A stretch of 64,000 nucleotides of DNA from contig NZ_WQHP01000006.1 of the NCBI RefSeq assembly GCF_013035315.1, forward strand, positions 62,001 through 126,000, given 5' to 3'. The notes beneath the pieces are model-generated. The model saw nothing but the letters and a program-made list of their open reading frames with translations, had not been told where the DNA came from and did no database searches. This document shows positions 55,076 through 64,000 of this stretch, piece by piece (the stretch's first letter is position 1; each line of letters opens with the position of its first letter). The translations under genes and the position numbers were made by a program. The DNA is from Ruegeria arenilitoris (GTDB lineage Bacteria > Pseudomonadota > Alphaproteobacteria > Rhodobacterales > Rhodobacteraceae).

Positions 55076-56533
55076 ATGTATCTTGGTTTGGATTTGGGAA
55101 CGTCAGGTCTCCGAGGGATTTTGGTTGATCACACAGGCCTAGTTATTGCAGATGACGAGGCCGTTATTCCCACCTCGACGCCCAAGCCCGGCTGGTCCGA
55201 GCAGAACCCCTTGGATTGGATTAACGCTTGCGAAGAAGTTGTCGGAAGGCTTCGCGATGGCAACAAGCAAGCATTCTCGAAATTGCGGGGCATTGGCCTT
55301 AGCGGGCACATGCATGGCGCAACACTTCTGGACCATAGTGGAGATGTACTAAGGCCCTGCATTCTTTGGAATGATACGCGATCAGCCAATGAGGCAAGGG
55401 TGCTGGACCAGATGCCAGAAATGCGGGACATATCCGGAAATATCGTGTTTCCGGGATTCACTGCGCCAAAGCTCGAGTGGTTGCGCGCACATGAACCGGA
55501 TGTCTTCTCAAGGGTGGCCAAAGTGTTGCTACCCAAGGATTATCTGCGGTTCCGGTTAACCGGAGAGTATGTGTCTGACATGTCAGACAGCGCGGGGACG
55601 TCCTGGCTGGATGTTAATGCGCGGCAGTGGTCCGAAATGGCGCTTGCCAAGGGGCACATGCGGTTAGAACAGATGCCGCGCTTGGTTGAAGGCAGTGAAC
55701 CGGGCGGAGAATTGAAGGCCCGTTTGCGGCAGGAGTGGGGGATTTCGAATGCCGTCGTTGTGGCAGGTGGCGCTGGCGACAATGCTGCTTCTGCCTGCGG
55801 GATCGGGAGCATCAATGATGGTGCCGGGTTTGTTTCCCTAGGGACGTCCGGCGTGTTGCTGGTTGCGCGGGAAGTGTATGCTCCTGACCCGGAAACTGCC
55901 GTTCATTGTTTTTGTCATGCGGTCCAGGATAGGTGGATCCAAATGGGCGTCATGCTTTCAGCAACGAACAGCCTAAACTGGCTTGCTGGTAACTTGGGAG
56001 AACCCGTCGAAAGTCTTGCTGCTGCTATGCCTAGGGAATTGAAGGGACCTTCTTCGATCACGTTCCTCCCGTACCTCTCAGGAGAGAGGACACCGCACAA
56101 CGATAGCCAGATCCAAGGCGCGTTTTTAGGCTTGGATATTTCGTCTGAAACAGCAGACCTGACCCAGTCGGTAATGGATGGTGTTTCTTTCGGATTGCGG
56201 GATTGCTTAGAGGCGCTCAAGAGCACTGGCACCCAGCCAGATAGCCTTATGGCGGTCGGGGGCGGCGCGCGATCTCGGTTCTGGCTGGAAACCTTGGCTA
56301 CCGTGTTGCAAGTTCCACTGGATTTGCCGCAAGGTAGCGAATTTGGTGCCGCCATGGGTGCCGCGCGCCTCGCGATCTGTGCGGCCAACGATGTAGAGCC
56401 CGCCGATATCATGACCCCGCCGGAAATCCAGGAACGCATCGAACCTCGTATCGACCTAATTGACGCGTACGAGAACGAATACAATCGATATCGGCAATTC
56501 TATGAGGCGCTTGCGCCATTTGCAGCGAGATGA
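55076..56533 (+). CDS. xylB: Xylulokinase
   Basis: 485 residues of the FGGY family. The N-terminal phosphate loop is LGLDLGTSGLRGILVD, with GIGLSGHMHGATLLD and WNDTRSANEA, which is xylulokinase-like (Met-His-Gly near the sugar), and the C-terminal ATP blocks SLGTSGVLL and AVGGGARSRFWLETLA. It phosphorylates D-xylulose to xylulose 5-phosphate. First of three co-directional genes (kinase, epimerase, peroxidase). No xylose isomerase gene is in the window. Confidence 0.93.
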   Translation: MYLGLDLGTSGLRGILVDHTGLVIADDEAVIPTSTPKPGWSEQNPLDWINACEEVVGRLRDGNKQAFSKLRGIGLSGHMHGATLLDHSGDVLRPCILWNDTRSANEARVLDQMPEMRDISGNIVFPGFTAPKLEWLRAHEPDVFSRVAKVLLPKDYLRFRLTGEYVSDMSDSAGTSWLDVNARQWSEMALAKGHMRLEQMPRLVEGSEPGGELKARLRQEWGISNAVVVAGGAGDNAASACGIGSINDGAGFVSLGTSGVLLVAREVYAPDPETAVHCFCHAVQDRWIQMGVMLSATNSLNWLAGNLGEPVESLAAAMPRELKGPSSITFLPYLSGERTPHNDSQIQGAFLGLDISSETADLTQSVMDGVSFGLRDCLEALKSTGTQPDSLMAVGGGARSRFWLETLATVLQVPLDLPQGSEFGAAMGAARLAICAANDVEPADIMTPPEIQERIEPRIDLIDAYENEYNRYRQFYEALAPFAAR

Positions 56534-56542
56534 TGCCTGGAA

Positions 56543-57478
56543 ATGGAAAAGCCCCGTCAAATTGAAACGGCCATCCTTACCGACGGTGATATGAGTCTTT
56601 CGGTTCTAAACTACGGGGCTATTACACAAGGCTGGTGGTTCAAAGATACTCCGCTCATCCTAGGGTTTGACGACCCGGGCGCCTACCTCTCGGATACTCG
56701 CTACTTGGGCGCAATTGTCGGGCGCGTTGCGAACCGGATTGGCGGCGCGAGGTTTGACTTGGGGGGCGAGAGTTTTGATCTGAGCGTGAACGAAGGCAAA
56801 AGCACTCTGCATGGTGGTAAGGAGGGGCTTTCCAAGCAATTCTGGGATCTCGAACAGCGGACTCGGAGCGAGGTTGTGCTGCGCTATGTATCGAGCGACG
56901 GAGAAAGCGGCTTTTCCGGAGATATAAGGTTTGAGGTCAGAGTTTGCCTACAGTTTCCACGCTTGGCCTATTCGATAACTGCACAACCTGACCGGCCCAC
57001 GCCAATAAGCATTGCGCAACACAACTACTACACTTTGGGTGCAAAAGACGGCGTGGACGAGCACAAGCTAAAGCTTGCTTCAAATCGATATCTGGAAATC
57101 GACGGTCAGGGTATACCGTCGGGCAGTGTGCTTGCTGCCATTGAAAACGGGTTGGGTTTCTCTACGCCCAAAACGATTGGAAGTGAGTCGAATGGGATTG
57201 ATCACTATTTCTGCTTTGATCAGGATCGCGACCTGAAAGCTCCAATTGCGGAATTCACTTCACCCTCTGGCCTTGTGCTGACGGTATACTCTGACCAACC
57301 CGGAGCGCAGGTTTATTCGGGCTATAAGATGACAACTCCGCCTCACGCTTCACGCGGTGTGTGCATCGAACCATCGGGTTACCCAAACGCGCCGAATATC
57401 TCTTCGTTTCCGTCAATCATCTACACCCCGGAGAACCCGTATCGGCAGGAACTTACCCTAGAGCTGTCTGGGGGATAA
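56543..57478 (+). CDS. Aldose 1-epimerase family protein
   Basis: 311 residues, galactose-mutarotase fold. Catalytic His is in IAQHNYYTLG and the Glu base in GVCIEPSGYPNAPN; an early NRIGGARF and STLHGGKEG are also typical. It probably speeds anomer exchange of xylose or a related sugar for the downstream enzymes. It begins 9 bp after xylB. Confidence 0.9.
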   Translation: MEKPRQIETAILTDGDMSLSVLNYGAITQGWWFKDTPLILGFDDPGAYLSDTRYLGAIVGRVANRIGGARFDLGGESFDLSVNEGKSTLHGGKEGLSKQFWDLEQRTRSEVVLRYVSSDGESGFSGDIRFEVRVCLQFPRLAYSITAQPDRPTPISIAQHNYYTLGAKDGVDEHKLKLASNRYLEIDGQGIPSGSVLAAIENGLGFSTPKTIGSESNGIDHYFCFDQDRDLKAPIAEFTSPSGLVLTVYSDQPGAQVYSGYKMTTPPHASRGVCIEPSGYPNAPNISSFPSIIYTPENPYRQELTLELSGG

Positions 57479-57479
57479 C

Positions 57480-58781
57480 ATGAAAGTGGGTTCGGTTTTC
57501 CTGACTATTGGCCTGATAATCTCAAGTGCGAGTAGCACACATGCCCAATCGCTTGGTCCTCTGCCGGAGTTCCTCGAACCTGACTTTGAAAGTGTCGAGC
57601 TGGGGCAGTTGCTGTTTTATGATCCAATATTGTCCGGCAACAAAAACACCAGTTGCGCGACCTGCCATCATCCCAAGCTTGGGACATCTGACAGTCTTTC
57701 CCTAGGTGTCGGGGAAGGAGGAATTGGGTTGGGTCCAGAGCGGACACTGGACCCAGAGAACACTCCGGAGCAACGAATTCCTCGAAACTCACCAGGGCTA
57801 TGGAACCTTGGAGCTACCGAGTTCACGACTTTTTTTCATGATGGGCGGCTTGAGGCAGATGCAACGCAACCAGACGGGTTCAGAACCCCGTTGGGTACTA
57901 ATATGCGATCCGGTTTCAAGTCTGCCCTGGCTGCACAAGCCATGTTCCCGGTTTTGTCGCCGGACGAAATGGCGGGTCATTATTCAGAGAATGACGTGAG
58001 CGAAGCGGTTCGCCTGGGATTTCTGACACAGCAAGGCGGTGCGTGGGATCTGATTGCAGAACGCGTTGCGGCCATCCCGGAGTACGAGCAGAGATTTAGG
58101 GAATTAGCGCCGGATGATGGAATTACGTTCACGGCAATTGCAAATGTAATCGCTGACTTTATCGCGTTCGAGTGGCGCGCGGATAACAGTCCGTTCGATC
58201 GCGCGATGCGAGGTGAGGCTGAACTGTCAGAAGAGGCAGAAATTGGGATGGGCTTGTTCTACGGAAAGGCCGGCTGCGGTAACTGTCATTCGGGCTGGTT
58301 TCAGACGGATCACAAATTTCATTCGATCGCACTGCCTCAGATCGGTCCGGGAAAGGCGGCGCGATTTGAAAACCATGTCAGGGACGATGGGCGCCTTCGC
58401 GTAACCGGCGATCCCGAAGACGCGTTTGCTTTTCGTACGCCATCGCTGCGCAACGTGACCCTGACCGCCCCATACGGACACAACGGAGCCTTTGCTGAAC
58501 TTGAGGATATTGTACGCCACCATCTGGACCCGGTTGCATCGTTGCGAAACTACTCGATCGAGATGGCCAACTTGCCGGACTTCCCCGGCTCTGAAGATCA
58601 AAGGGCAATGTCGGATAATCAGCACGTGGATGCGATTGCCCAAAGCAACAGCTTGTTGAAAGTAAGTCTGACGGATCAGGAAATTGACGCTCTTCTCAGC
58701 TTTCTAAAAAGCCTTGAGGACCCGGCACAGCGGCTGGGTGTGCCTGACCATGTTCCTAGCGGGCTGCCGGTCGACAAGTAA
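57480..58781 (+). CDS. Di-heme cytochrome c peroxidase family protein
   Basis: 433 residues with a signal peptide (to about residue 23). Two c-type heme sites are visible: Cys59-Cys62-His63 (CATCH) and Cys266-Cys269-His270 (CGNCH), the layout of the CcpA/MauG family. It begins 1 bp after the epimerase stop (ATG directly following), so it is likely co-transcribed with xylB. It is longer than classical CcpA (about 340). A peroxidase or MauG-like protein-modifying role in the periplasm is possible; a role in sugar use is unclear. Confidence 0.9.
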   Translation: MKVGSVFLTIGLIISSASSTHAQSLGPLPEFLEPDFESVELGQLLFYDPILSGNKNTSCATCHHPKLGTSDSLSLGVGEGGIGLGPERTLDPENTPEQRIPRNSPGLWNLGATEFTTFFHDGRLEADATQPDGFRTPLGTNMRSGFKSALAAQAMFPVLSPDEMAGHYSENDVSEAVRLGFLTQQGGAWDLIAERVAAIPEYEQRFRELAPDDGITFTAIANVIADFIAFEWRADNSPFDRAMRGEAELSEEAEIGMGLFYGKAGCGNCHSGWFQTDHKFHSIALPQIGPGKAARFENHVRDDGRLRVTGDPEDAFAFRTPSLRNVTLTAPYGHNGAFAELEDIVRHHLDPVASLRNYSIEMANLPDFPGSEDQRAMSDNQHVDAIAQSNSLLKVSLTDQEIDALLSFLKSLEDPAQRLGVPDHVPSGLPVDK

Positions 58782-60293
58782 TCAACGTCTAACTCGGATG
58801 ATTTGGTTTGAGGGGTATTCCCGCCACTCGCTTTTTTCTCCATTCGGCCAGATCATGCGAACCTTAGCCTTGTCTTCCTTACCGAGCCCAAAATGATGAA
58901 ACCCAGCGATACCACCTGCGTGGCCACCGCCAACTGTAAGCTCGCGGGTCTGACTGCCTTGCGAGGTTTTAACTTCAACAAACCCACCAATTGCTGCGCG
59001 ATTGGGTCGATCCTGAGCGACATCCAGCAATAGCCAATTTCGATCTGGTGAAATATTTTGGCTAACTTCGAGTTCAGAGCCTCGATTGACGACGACAAGA
59101 TCCAACTGACCGTCATTGTTTAAGTCGGCAAGGGCCGCGCCGCGTGATTTAGCCATCGAAGCAACGCCGGCATCTGCCGCGGTTTCCACGAAGTGGCCAT
59201 CGGAGTTCTGCAAAAGCAGGTTGTTAGGATCGTTCAGGGCGGCGTCGGGCATCTGTTCAACGTTGCCCTTGGCCACGAATATGTCGTCCCGGCCGTCATT
59301 GTTCACGTCGCCAAACTGCGCGTGCCACCCGGTTGAGGGCCTTCCGTCACCTCCAATGTGCGGCCTATGTGCGGTCGTACCCTTTTCGTAAGTTGCATCG
59401 CGCCAGGTCGGGCCGCCAGATTCCGGGTCGAAAACCTGCAGTTTTTGGTCACCCATAGAGGTCAGGTAAACCTCGGGAAACCCATCCCCCGTCAGGTCAC
59501 GCGAGGCTATCCCCATTCCCCAGATCGAAAAAGGCAGCCAGCCTTCGACTTCTGTATATTGTCGGGGCTCTGGCTCCATCGCCCACAACTGTTCCTGACC
59601 GCCACGGACATAATAATGACGGTCATTGCTCACGCGCAGATCCGCGCGGCCCGTTCGGGCCCAATCTGAAAACAGTATCGAAAGCGAACAATAGCCGGGC
59701 TCAAGGTACAAAGGTTCACGGTAGGAACCGCTTTCGGGGCGATAAAGAATGGTCGGGCCGCAGGTCTCGAAAGGTCCTTCGGGATCGAAACGATCAACAT
59801 AGGTGCCGAACGCCAATGTCGGTAAGATTTGCCCGCTTTCCCATGTTGCTGAGAAACCTGTGGTCCAGTGATCCTCTGCGTGAAAGCCGAGTTCAGTGAA
59901 CGGGCTGAATTGGCAGTCGGGTTGGCCCTGAAGAAGCAGGTCTGGGCCAACACGCAAAATAGCCAGATCCATTATGCCGTCGCTATCAATATCAAGAGGG
60001 TAGGCGCCGGTCACACCGGTCAGCGATAAGCTTTCAGGCGTTTCTGCCTGAAATGATACCTGTTCCCCGGAGGTGTTTTTGAACAGTTGAGACAGGTTCG
60101 ATCCGCCTGCCACAAAGAAATCTTGGAGGCTGTCCCCATTACAATCGAAAACGGCGACGCCTCCGCCAACAAAATGCTCCCATTCGCCATCATAGACATG
60201 TTTCGGTACATCGATGTTTTTAAACCGAGGAATATCGGTGTCCGCGTGCGCAACAGTGGCAAAAGTCACCAGTATCGCAAGCTCAGGACGCAT
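58782..60293 (-). CDS. FG-GAP/VCBS repeat protein with ASPIC/UnbV domain (CRTAC1-like)
   Basis: 503 residues with a signal peptide (to about residue 17). Several calcium-binding DxNxDxxxD loops mark FG-GAP repeats: DCNGDSLQDFFVAGG, DIDSDGIMDLAI, DVNNDGRDDIFVAKG, DLNNDGQLDLVVVN. The C-terminal part (AAIGGFVEVKTSQGSQTREL, FGLGKEDKAKVRMIWPNG) is the ASPIC/UnbV domain. It is a predicted exported beta-propeller. Its stop codon abuts the stop of the convergent peroxidase gene, and its start overlaps the end of the ROK gene by 11 bp, so it is read with xylR. Confidence 0.9.
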   Translation of the reverse strand: MRPELAILVTFATVAHADTDIPRFKNIDVPKHVYDGEWEHFVGGGVAVFDCNGDSLQDFFVAGGSNLSQLFKNTSGEQVSFQAETPESLSLTGVTGAYPLDIDSDGIMDLAILRVGPDLLLQGQPDCQFSPFTELGFHAEDHWTTGFSATWESGQILPTLAFGTYVDRFDPEGPFETCGPTILYRPESGSYREPLYLEPGYCSLSILFSDWARTGRADLRVSNDRHYYVRGGQEQLWAMEPEPRQYTEVEGWLPFSIWGMGIASRDLTGDGFPEVYLTSMGDQKLQVFDPESGGPTWRDATYEKGTTAHRPHIGGDGRPSTGWHAQFGDVNNDGRDDIFVAKGNVEQMPDAALNDPNNLLLQNSDGHFVETAADAGVASMAKSRGAALADLNNDGQLDLVVVNRGSELEVSQNISPDRNWLLLDVAQDRPNRAAIGGFVEVKTSQGSQTRELTVGGGHAGGIAGFHHFGLGKEDKAKVRMIWPNGEKSEWREYPSNQIIRVRR

Positions 60294-61500
60294 TCGCAGC
60301 TAGTTCCCTGACCTTGAGGATCGAGATCTGTTCGATCCCATATGCAGCCGCACCTTTGGCCCACATCGTGTCGCCCCAATGATGAATTCTGATCTCGGGT
60401 AAGGGCGCATCCACCTTCACGACCCCATTTCGAATACGTTCCATTACTTCGTCGGAACACAGATGTTCAAAACTCATTTGTGCCCCGGACACGATAATAC
60501 ACTCAGGGTCATAGAGATTGATCAGGTTGGATATCCCCAGTCCGAACATCTGGCCTGCGCGGGCAAGTACCGAAGACGCGCGGTCGTCACCTGATTTGGC
60601 GCGGTCATGTATGTCGGAAACAGAGGCCATTCTATTGATCTGCCCTGAGACTGTCATCTCACGGATCAAGGCATAGTCGCCTACATAGGCCTCAAGACAC
60701 CCGCGTTGACCACATTGGCAAAGGGCGCCATCAAGTTGAACTTTGGTGTGCCCGAATTCTGCGCCGCAGCCTCGTTCTCCTCGATAAAGTTTGCCATCCA
60801 AAACGATGCCGAGGCCAACCCCGTGTTCGATCGTCACGACGAGAAAATTCTTTAGCCCTTTTCCCAAGCCAAAAAGCTGTTCAGCTTTGGCAACAAGATT
60901 GGCGTCGTTGTCGACAAATGCGGGGCAGGGAAGCTCATTTGAAAGCAATTGGCTGAAGTCAACGTTGCTGTCTTTGATCGAAGAGGACCAGTGAACAAAA
61001 TTCCTGTTTGCATCAACCAGTCCGGCGACCCCGATCGAAACGCCCGCTAAGCAAGCGATGGACCGGTCGATCTGATTGCATGTTTCCTTAAGGGCATTGC
61101 GGATCGCCAACACAAACTCTTGCGGCGACATTCTGGGGTTTTCCAGAGTGAATTTATGAGACGCGATTTCGTTACCTTCGAAGTCAAGCAGTATAACCGA
61201 GATCACTTGCCGCGCCACTTTGAGACCGGCCACAAGGTGCCGCTGTCCGTCCAATTGGAGCAATACTCTGGGTCTGCCTCTCTTGGCCGACTTGGACTGT
61301 GCTTGGCTTTCAGTCTCTTTGATCAGCCCGGCAGAGATCAGATCAGCCGTAGCGGCCGTGACAGTCGCGGGGCTGGTTTGCAACGCTGTTGCGATATCGA
61401 TCCGCGAGACGGCCCCTTTAGCTCTGATGTGCTCCAAAACCCGCAAGCGGGTCGTGTTTCTTTGTTCCAAAGAAACCGGAGAGGCTTTGCTTTTCAGCAT
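60283..61500 (-). CDS. xylR: ROK-family transcriptional regulator (XylR-like)
   Basis: 405 residues: winged helix (ISRIDIATALQTSPATVTAATADLISAGLI read in two blocks) and a ROK domain with the phosphate block VVTIEHGVGLGIVLDG, ExGH (GAEFGHTKV) and the zinc motif CQCGQRGC. It is divergent from xylF and probably a xylose-responsive repressor. The 27-bp dyad upstream of its start also occurs before xylB. Confidence 0.88.
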   Translation of the reverse strand: MLKSKASPVSLEQRNTTRLRVLEHIRAKGAVSRIDIATALQTSPATVTAATADLISAGLIKETESQAQSKSAKRGRPRVLLQLDGQRHLVAGLKVARQVISVILLDFEGNEIASHKFTLENPRMSPQEFVLAIRNALKETCNQIDRSIACLAGVSIGVAGLVDANRNFVHWSSSIKDSNVDFSQLLSNELPCPAFVDNDANLVAKAEQLFGLGKGLKNFLVVTIEHGVGLGIVLDGKLYRGERGCGAEFGHTKVQLDGALCQCGQRGCLEAYVGDYALIREMTVSGQINRMASVSDIHDRAKSGDDRASSVLARAGQMFGLGISNLINLYDPECIIVSGAQMSFEHLCSDEVMERIRNGVVKVDAPLPEIRIHHWGDTMWAKGAAAYGIEQISILKVRELAANAS

Positions 61501-61561
61501 CTTGTCCTCGCGAATCTTTCTGTTGGCTCAATCTATTTGTATTTGAGTGCGTCTTATAGAG

Positions 61562-61588
61562 TAAATATTTTACCGACTGAAATAAATA
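61562..61588. promoter_or_regulatory. Predicted XylR operator in xylR-xylF spacer
   Basis: TAAATATTTTA, CCGAC, TGAAATAAATA: imperfect 27-bp inverted repeat with the same spacing as the element upstream of xylB. It sits 62 bp from the xylR start and 64 bp from the xylF start, able to control both. Confidence 0.65.
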
Positions 61589-61651
61589 TGATATTCACAA
61601 TTGTGAGGGCCACGAATCGAAATGCGATGGCTCGGCAAATGGGAGGAAATC

Positions 61652-62671
61652 ATGAAAAGAATTCTCAGCTTTTCGGTTGTGGCCACTTTGTTGGCTTCGA
61701 CCGCATTCGCAGAGCCAGTGGTCGGCGTAAGCTGGTCGAACTTTCAGGAAGAGCGTTGGAAAACGGATGAGGCGGCCATCAAGTCTGCACTTGAAGCTGG
61801 GGGTGCCGAATACATTTCGGCGGACGCACAGTCGTCATCGGCAAAGCAGCTATCGGACATTGAAAGCCTGATCGCCCAAGGCGTGGACGCGCTTATTATT
61901 CTGGCGCAAGACGCACAGGCCATCGGACCAGCGGTTCAGGCCGCGGCAGACGAAGGTATCCCCGTGATTGCCTATGACCGCCTGATCGAAGACGACCGTG
62001 CGTTTTACCTGACCTTCGACAATGTGGAAGTCGGCAGAATGCAGGCCCGCGCCGTTTTTGAGGCCATGCCGAAGGGCAACTATGTCATGATCAAAGGCTC
62101 TCCCACGGACCCGAACGCCGACTTCCTGCGGGGCGGTCAGCAAGAGATCATCGGAGCTGCCGTTGACAGCGGTGACATCGTAATCGTTGGCGAAGCCTAT
62201 ACTGATGGCTGGCTGCCTGCGAACGCTCAGCGTAACATGGAACAGATCCTGACCGCTAATGAGAACAAAGTGGATGCGGTCGTTGCGTCAAATGACGGTA
62301 CTGCAGGTGGGGTTGTTGCGGCGCTAACCGCGCAGGGCATGGAAGGCATTCCAGTGTCCGGACAGGATGGAGACCATGCAGCGTTGAACCGCGTTGCGCT
62401 AGGCACTCAGACAGTTTCGGTCTGGAAAGACGCGCGTGAGCTTGGCAAGGCAGCTGGCGAAATCGCGGTTGCGTTGAGCGGCGGCACAAGCCCTGCAGAA
62501 GTCGAAGGTGCGGTCAGCTGGACGTCGCCCGGTGGCACCGAGATGAACTCGGTCTTCCTTGCACCTGTGCCGATCACCAAGGACAACCTGTCTGTTGTTG
62601 TAGACGCTGGATGGATCCCATTGGAGGATCTGTGCCAGGGCGTTGAAAACGGACCTGCGCCTTGTAACTAA
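61652..62671 (+). CDS. xylF: Xylose ABC transporter solute-binding protein
   Basis: 339 residues from ATG 61652 with GGGAGGA; signal peptide [20 protein letters not shown]. XylF-type blocks: [86 protein letters not shown]. Divergent from xylR; followed by a stem-loop and xylH. Confidence 0.93.
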   Translation: MKRILSFSVVATLLASTAFAEPVVGVSWSNFQEERWKTDEAAIKSALEAGGAEYISADAQSSSAKQLSDIESLIAQGVDALIILAQDAQAIGPAVQAAADEGIPVIAYDRLIEDDRAFYLTFDNVEVGRMQARAVFEAMPKGNYVMIKGSPTDPNADFLRGGQQEIIGAAVDSGDIVIVGEAYTDGWLPANAQRNMEQILTANENKVDAVVASNDGTAGGVVAALTAQGMEGIPVSGQDGDHAALNRVALGTQTVSVWKDARELGKAAGEIAVALSGGTSPAEVEGAVSWTSPGGTEMNSVFLAPVPITKDNLSVVVDAGWIPLEDLCQGVENGPAPCN

Positions 62672-62679
62672 ACCACTCA

Positions 62680-62709
62680 GCCCTGGGCCCTTTAGTCCGG
62701 GCCTGGGGC
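62680..62709 (+). promoter_or_regulatory. Intercistronic stem-loop after xylF
   Basis: GCCCTGGGCCC and GGGCCTGGGGC pair over 11 positions, two of them G-U, around an 8-base loop; it begins 9 bp after the xylF stop. No T-run follows. Confidence 0.75.
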
Positions 62710-62734
62710 AAATGCTGAATATGAAAGATCGGAA

Positions 62735-64000
62735 ATGACCGAAACTTCGTCTCAGCCGATACCAGAAAAAGCTAAACCCAGCCTGTTCCAGCAACTGGAA
62801 TTGGATATGCGGCTTTTGGGAATGATCGGCGCGTTTGTCATCCTTTGCATCGGGTTCAACATCGTCACCGACGGCCGGTTTCTGACCCCCCGCAACCTGT
62901 TCAACTTGTCCATCCAGACGGTTTCAGTTGCCATCATGGCGTGCGGGATGGTGTTCATCATCGTAACGCGGCATATCGACCTGTCGGTCGGAGCGCTTCT
63001 GGCGACGACTTCGGCGGTCATGGCGATGACGCAAACCGATCTGCTTCCGCATATGCTGGGGATGGGTCTCAACAATCCAGCGACGTGGGCGATCACCTTA
63101 GTTGTCGGGCTTTTCGCAGGCACACTGATTGGGGCATTTCACGGTTGGTTGGTCGGTTACCTAACAATCCCGGCTTTCATCGTGACGCTAGGCGGGTTCT
63201 TGGTTTGGCGAAACGTGGCGTGGTACTTGACCAGCGGTCAGACGATTGGGCCTTTGGACAGTACGTTCCTGATGTTTGGCGGGACCAACGGGACACTTGG
63301 GACCACGGCAAGTTGGCTGTTTGGATTGTTCGCCACCGCGATCGCCATCTGGGCATTGTGGAGTGGACGGCGCGCAAAAGCGGCGCATGGTTTTCCTGTA
63401 AAACCGGTTTGGGCCGAGACCACCTTGGCCGGGATCATCGCAATTGCCATTCTCGGCTATGTCTACATCGTAAACAGCTACGCAATTCCAACGCGCCGGC
63501 TGCAACGCATGTTCGAAGCGCGCGGCGAAACGATGCCCGAAGGGCTGGTCGTTGGGTACGGCATACCGATTTCGGTTCTCATCCTGATCATCGTGGCGGT
63601 TACCCTGACAATCGTGGCGCGAAAAACCCGGTTCGGCCGCTACATCTTTGCCACCGGAGGTAACCCGGATGCGGCAGAGCTGTCTGGCATCAACACGCGC
63701 CTGCTGACGGTGAAGATTTTTGCGTTGATGGGCTTTCTGTGCGCCGTGTCCGCAGTGGTCGCATCGGCGCGGCTGGCGAACCATTCAAACGATATTGGTA
63801 CGCTGGATGAACTACGGGTCATCGCGGCAGCTGTGATTGGTGGAACAGCTTTGTCCGGCGGCATTGGCACTATCTACGGCGCGATCCTTGGTGCGTTGAT
63901 CATGCAAGCCCTTCAATCAGGAATGGCCATGGTTGGCGTGGACGCGCCGTTTCAGAACATCGTCGTCGGCAGCGTTCTTGTGCTCGCCGTCTATATCGAC
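62735..64000 (+). CDS. xylH: Xylose ABC transporter permease (3' partial)
   Basis: The frame from ATG 62735 (MTETSSQPIPEKAKPSLFQQ) stays open to the right edge, giving 422 residues. It has the XylH blocks MVFIIVTRHIDLSVGALLAT, GTLIGAFHGWLVGYLTIPAF, TLGGFLVWRN, ATGGNPDAAELSGINTR and GGTALSGGIGTIYGAILGAL, and many hydrophobic segments. XylH proteins are about 430 residues, so only a few residues are missing. The ATPase gene xylG is expected just outside the window. Confidence 0.92.
   Translation, partial: MTETSSQPIPEKAKPSLFQQLELDMRLLGMIGAFVILCIGFNIVTDGRFLTPRNLFNLSIQTVSVAIMACGMVFIIVTRHIDLSVGALLATTSAVMAMTQTDLLPHMLGMGLNNPATWAITLVVGLFAGTLIGAFHGWLVGYLTIPAFIVTLGGFLVWRNVAWYLTSGQTIGPLDSTFLMFGGTNGTLGTTASWLFGLFATAIAIWALWSGRRAKAAHGFPVKPVWAETTLAGIIAIAILGYVYIVNSYAIPTRRLQRMFEARGETMPEGLVVGYGIPISVLILIIVAVTLTIVARKTRFGRYIFATGGNPDAAELSGINTRLLTVKIFALMGFLCAVSAVVASARLANHSNDIGTLDELRVIAAAVIGGTALSGGIGTIYGAILGALIMQALQSGMAMVGVDAPFQNIVVGSVLVLAVYID

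Overview
The window looks like chromosome (or a large replicon) of a marine Rhodobacteraceae species, most likely the Roseobacter group. The support is a moderately high GC content and a very high density of binding-protein-dependent transporters (ABC and TRAP). There are also sorbitol/mannitol (smo/mtlK), fructose (frc) and xylose (xyl) cassettes of the alphaproteobacterial type, a cysteate (cuyZA-like) cassette, an Anbu proteasome-like cluster and a DUF3604 relic. No rRNA, tRNA, CRISPR array or intact insertion sequence was recognised. The genus is not resolved.

Layout. (1) 1-5071: a multi-GAF hybrid histidine kinase (cut by the left edge), an HPt protein and a receiver-adenylate/guanylate cyclase, tightly packed: a likely phosphorelay ending in cyclic nucleotide. 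(2) 5469-9694: a LysR regulator divergent from a cupin-GST pair, then a truncated DUF3604 gene and about 1 kb without a gene. (3) 9695-20182: a ten-gene minus-strand operon. It holds a CUT1 sugar/polyol ABC transporter with two different ATPases and a DUF2160-like small membrane protein, a DhaK-DhaL fusion kinase, a LacI regulator, a TIM-barrel isomerase and a Gfo/Idh dehydrogenase. Two copies of an 18-bp palindrome lie upstream. (4) 20582-22320: a MOSC protein split by a frame change at a slippery-type heptamer, and a decayed PAP2-like phosphatase. (5) 22449-26367: the conserved Anbu / transglutaminase / alpha-E / ATP-grasp cluster. (6) 26633-34171: a smoEFGK-smoS-mtlK polyol operon with its LacI regulator. 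(7) 34560-40385: a GMC oxidoreductase divergent from a DctP-DctQ-DctM TRAP transporter and an IclR regulator. (8) 40445-49027: a LysR regulator divergent from a TAXI-TRAP transporter, a DadA-like oxidoreductase, an Asp/Glu-type racemase, a TSUP exporter (CuyZ-like), a PLP lyase (CuyA-like) and a RidA protein, which reads as uptake and breakdown of a sulfonated amino acid such as cysteate. (9) 49045-54905: a glycine-rich membrane protein, a ROK regulator and divergent frcBCAK-like fructose uptake genes. (10) 55076-64000: xylB, aldose epimerase, a di-heme peroxidase, a convergent FG-GAP/UnbV protein, a ROK regulator (XylR-like) and divergent xylF-xylH (xylH cut by the right edge).

How it fits together: most of the window is a catabolic archipelago in which each cassette carries its own uptake system, enzymes and local repressor or activator. 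Sorbitol and mannitol oxidation would converge on fructose, which also has its own importer here. All six operons that begin with a solute-binding protein have a stem-loop directly after that gene, consistent with making more binding protein than membrane subunits. Palindromes at the LacI- and ROK-regulated promoters suggest the operators; the xylB and xylR/xylF promoters share the same 27-bp element.
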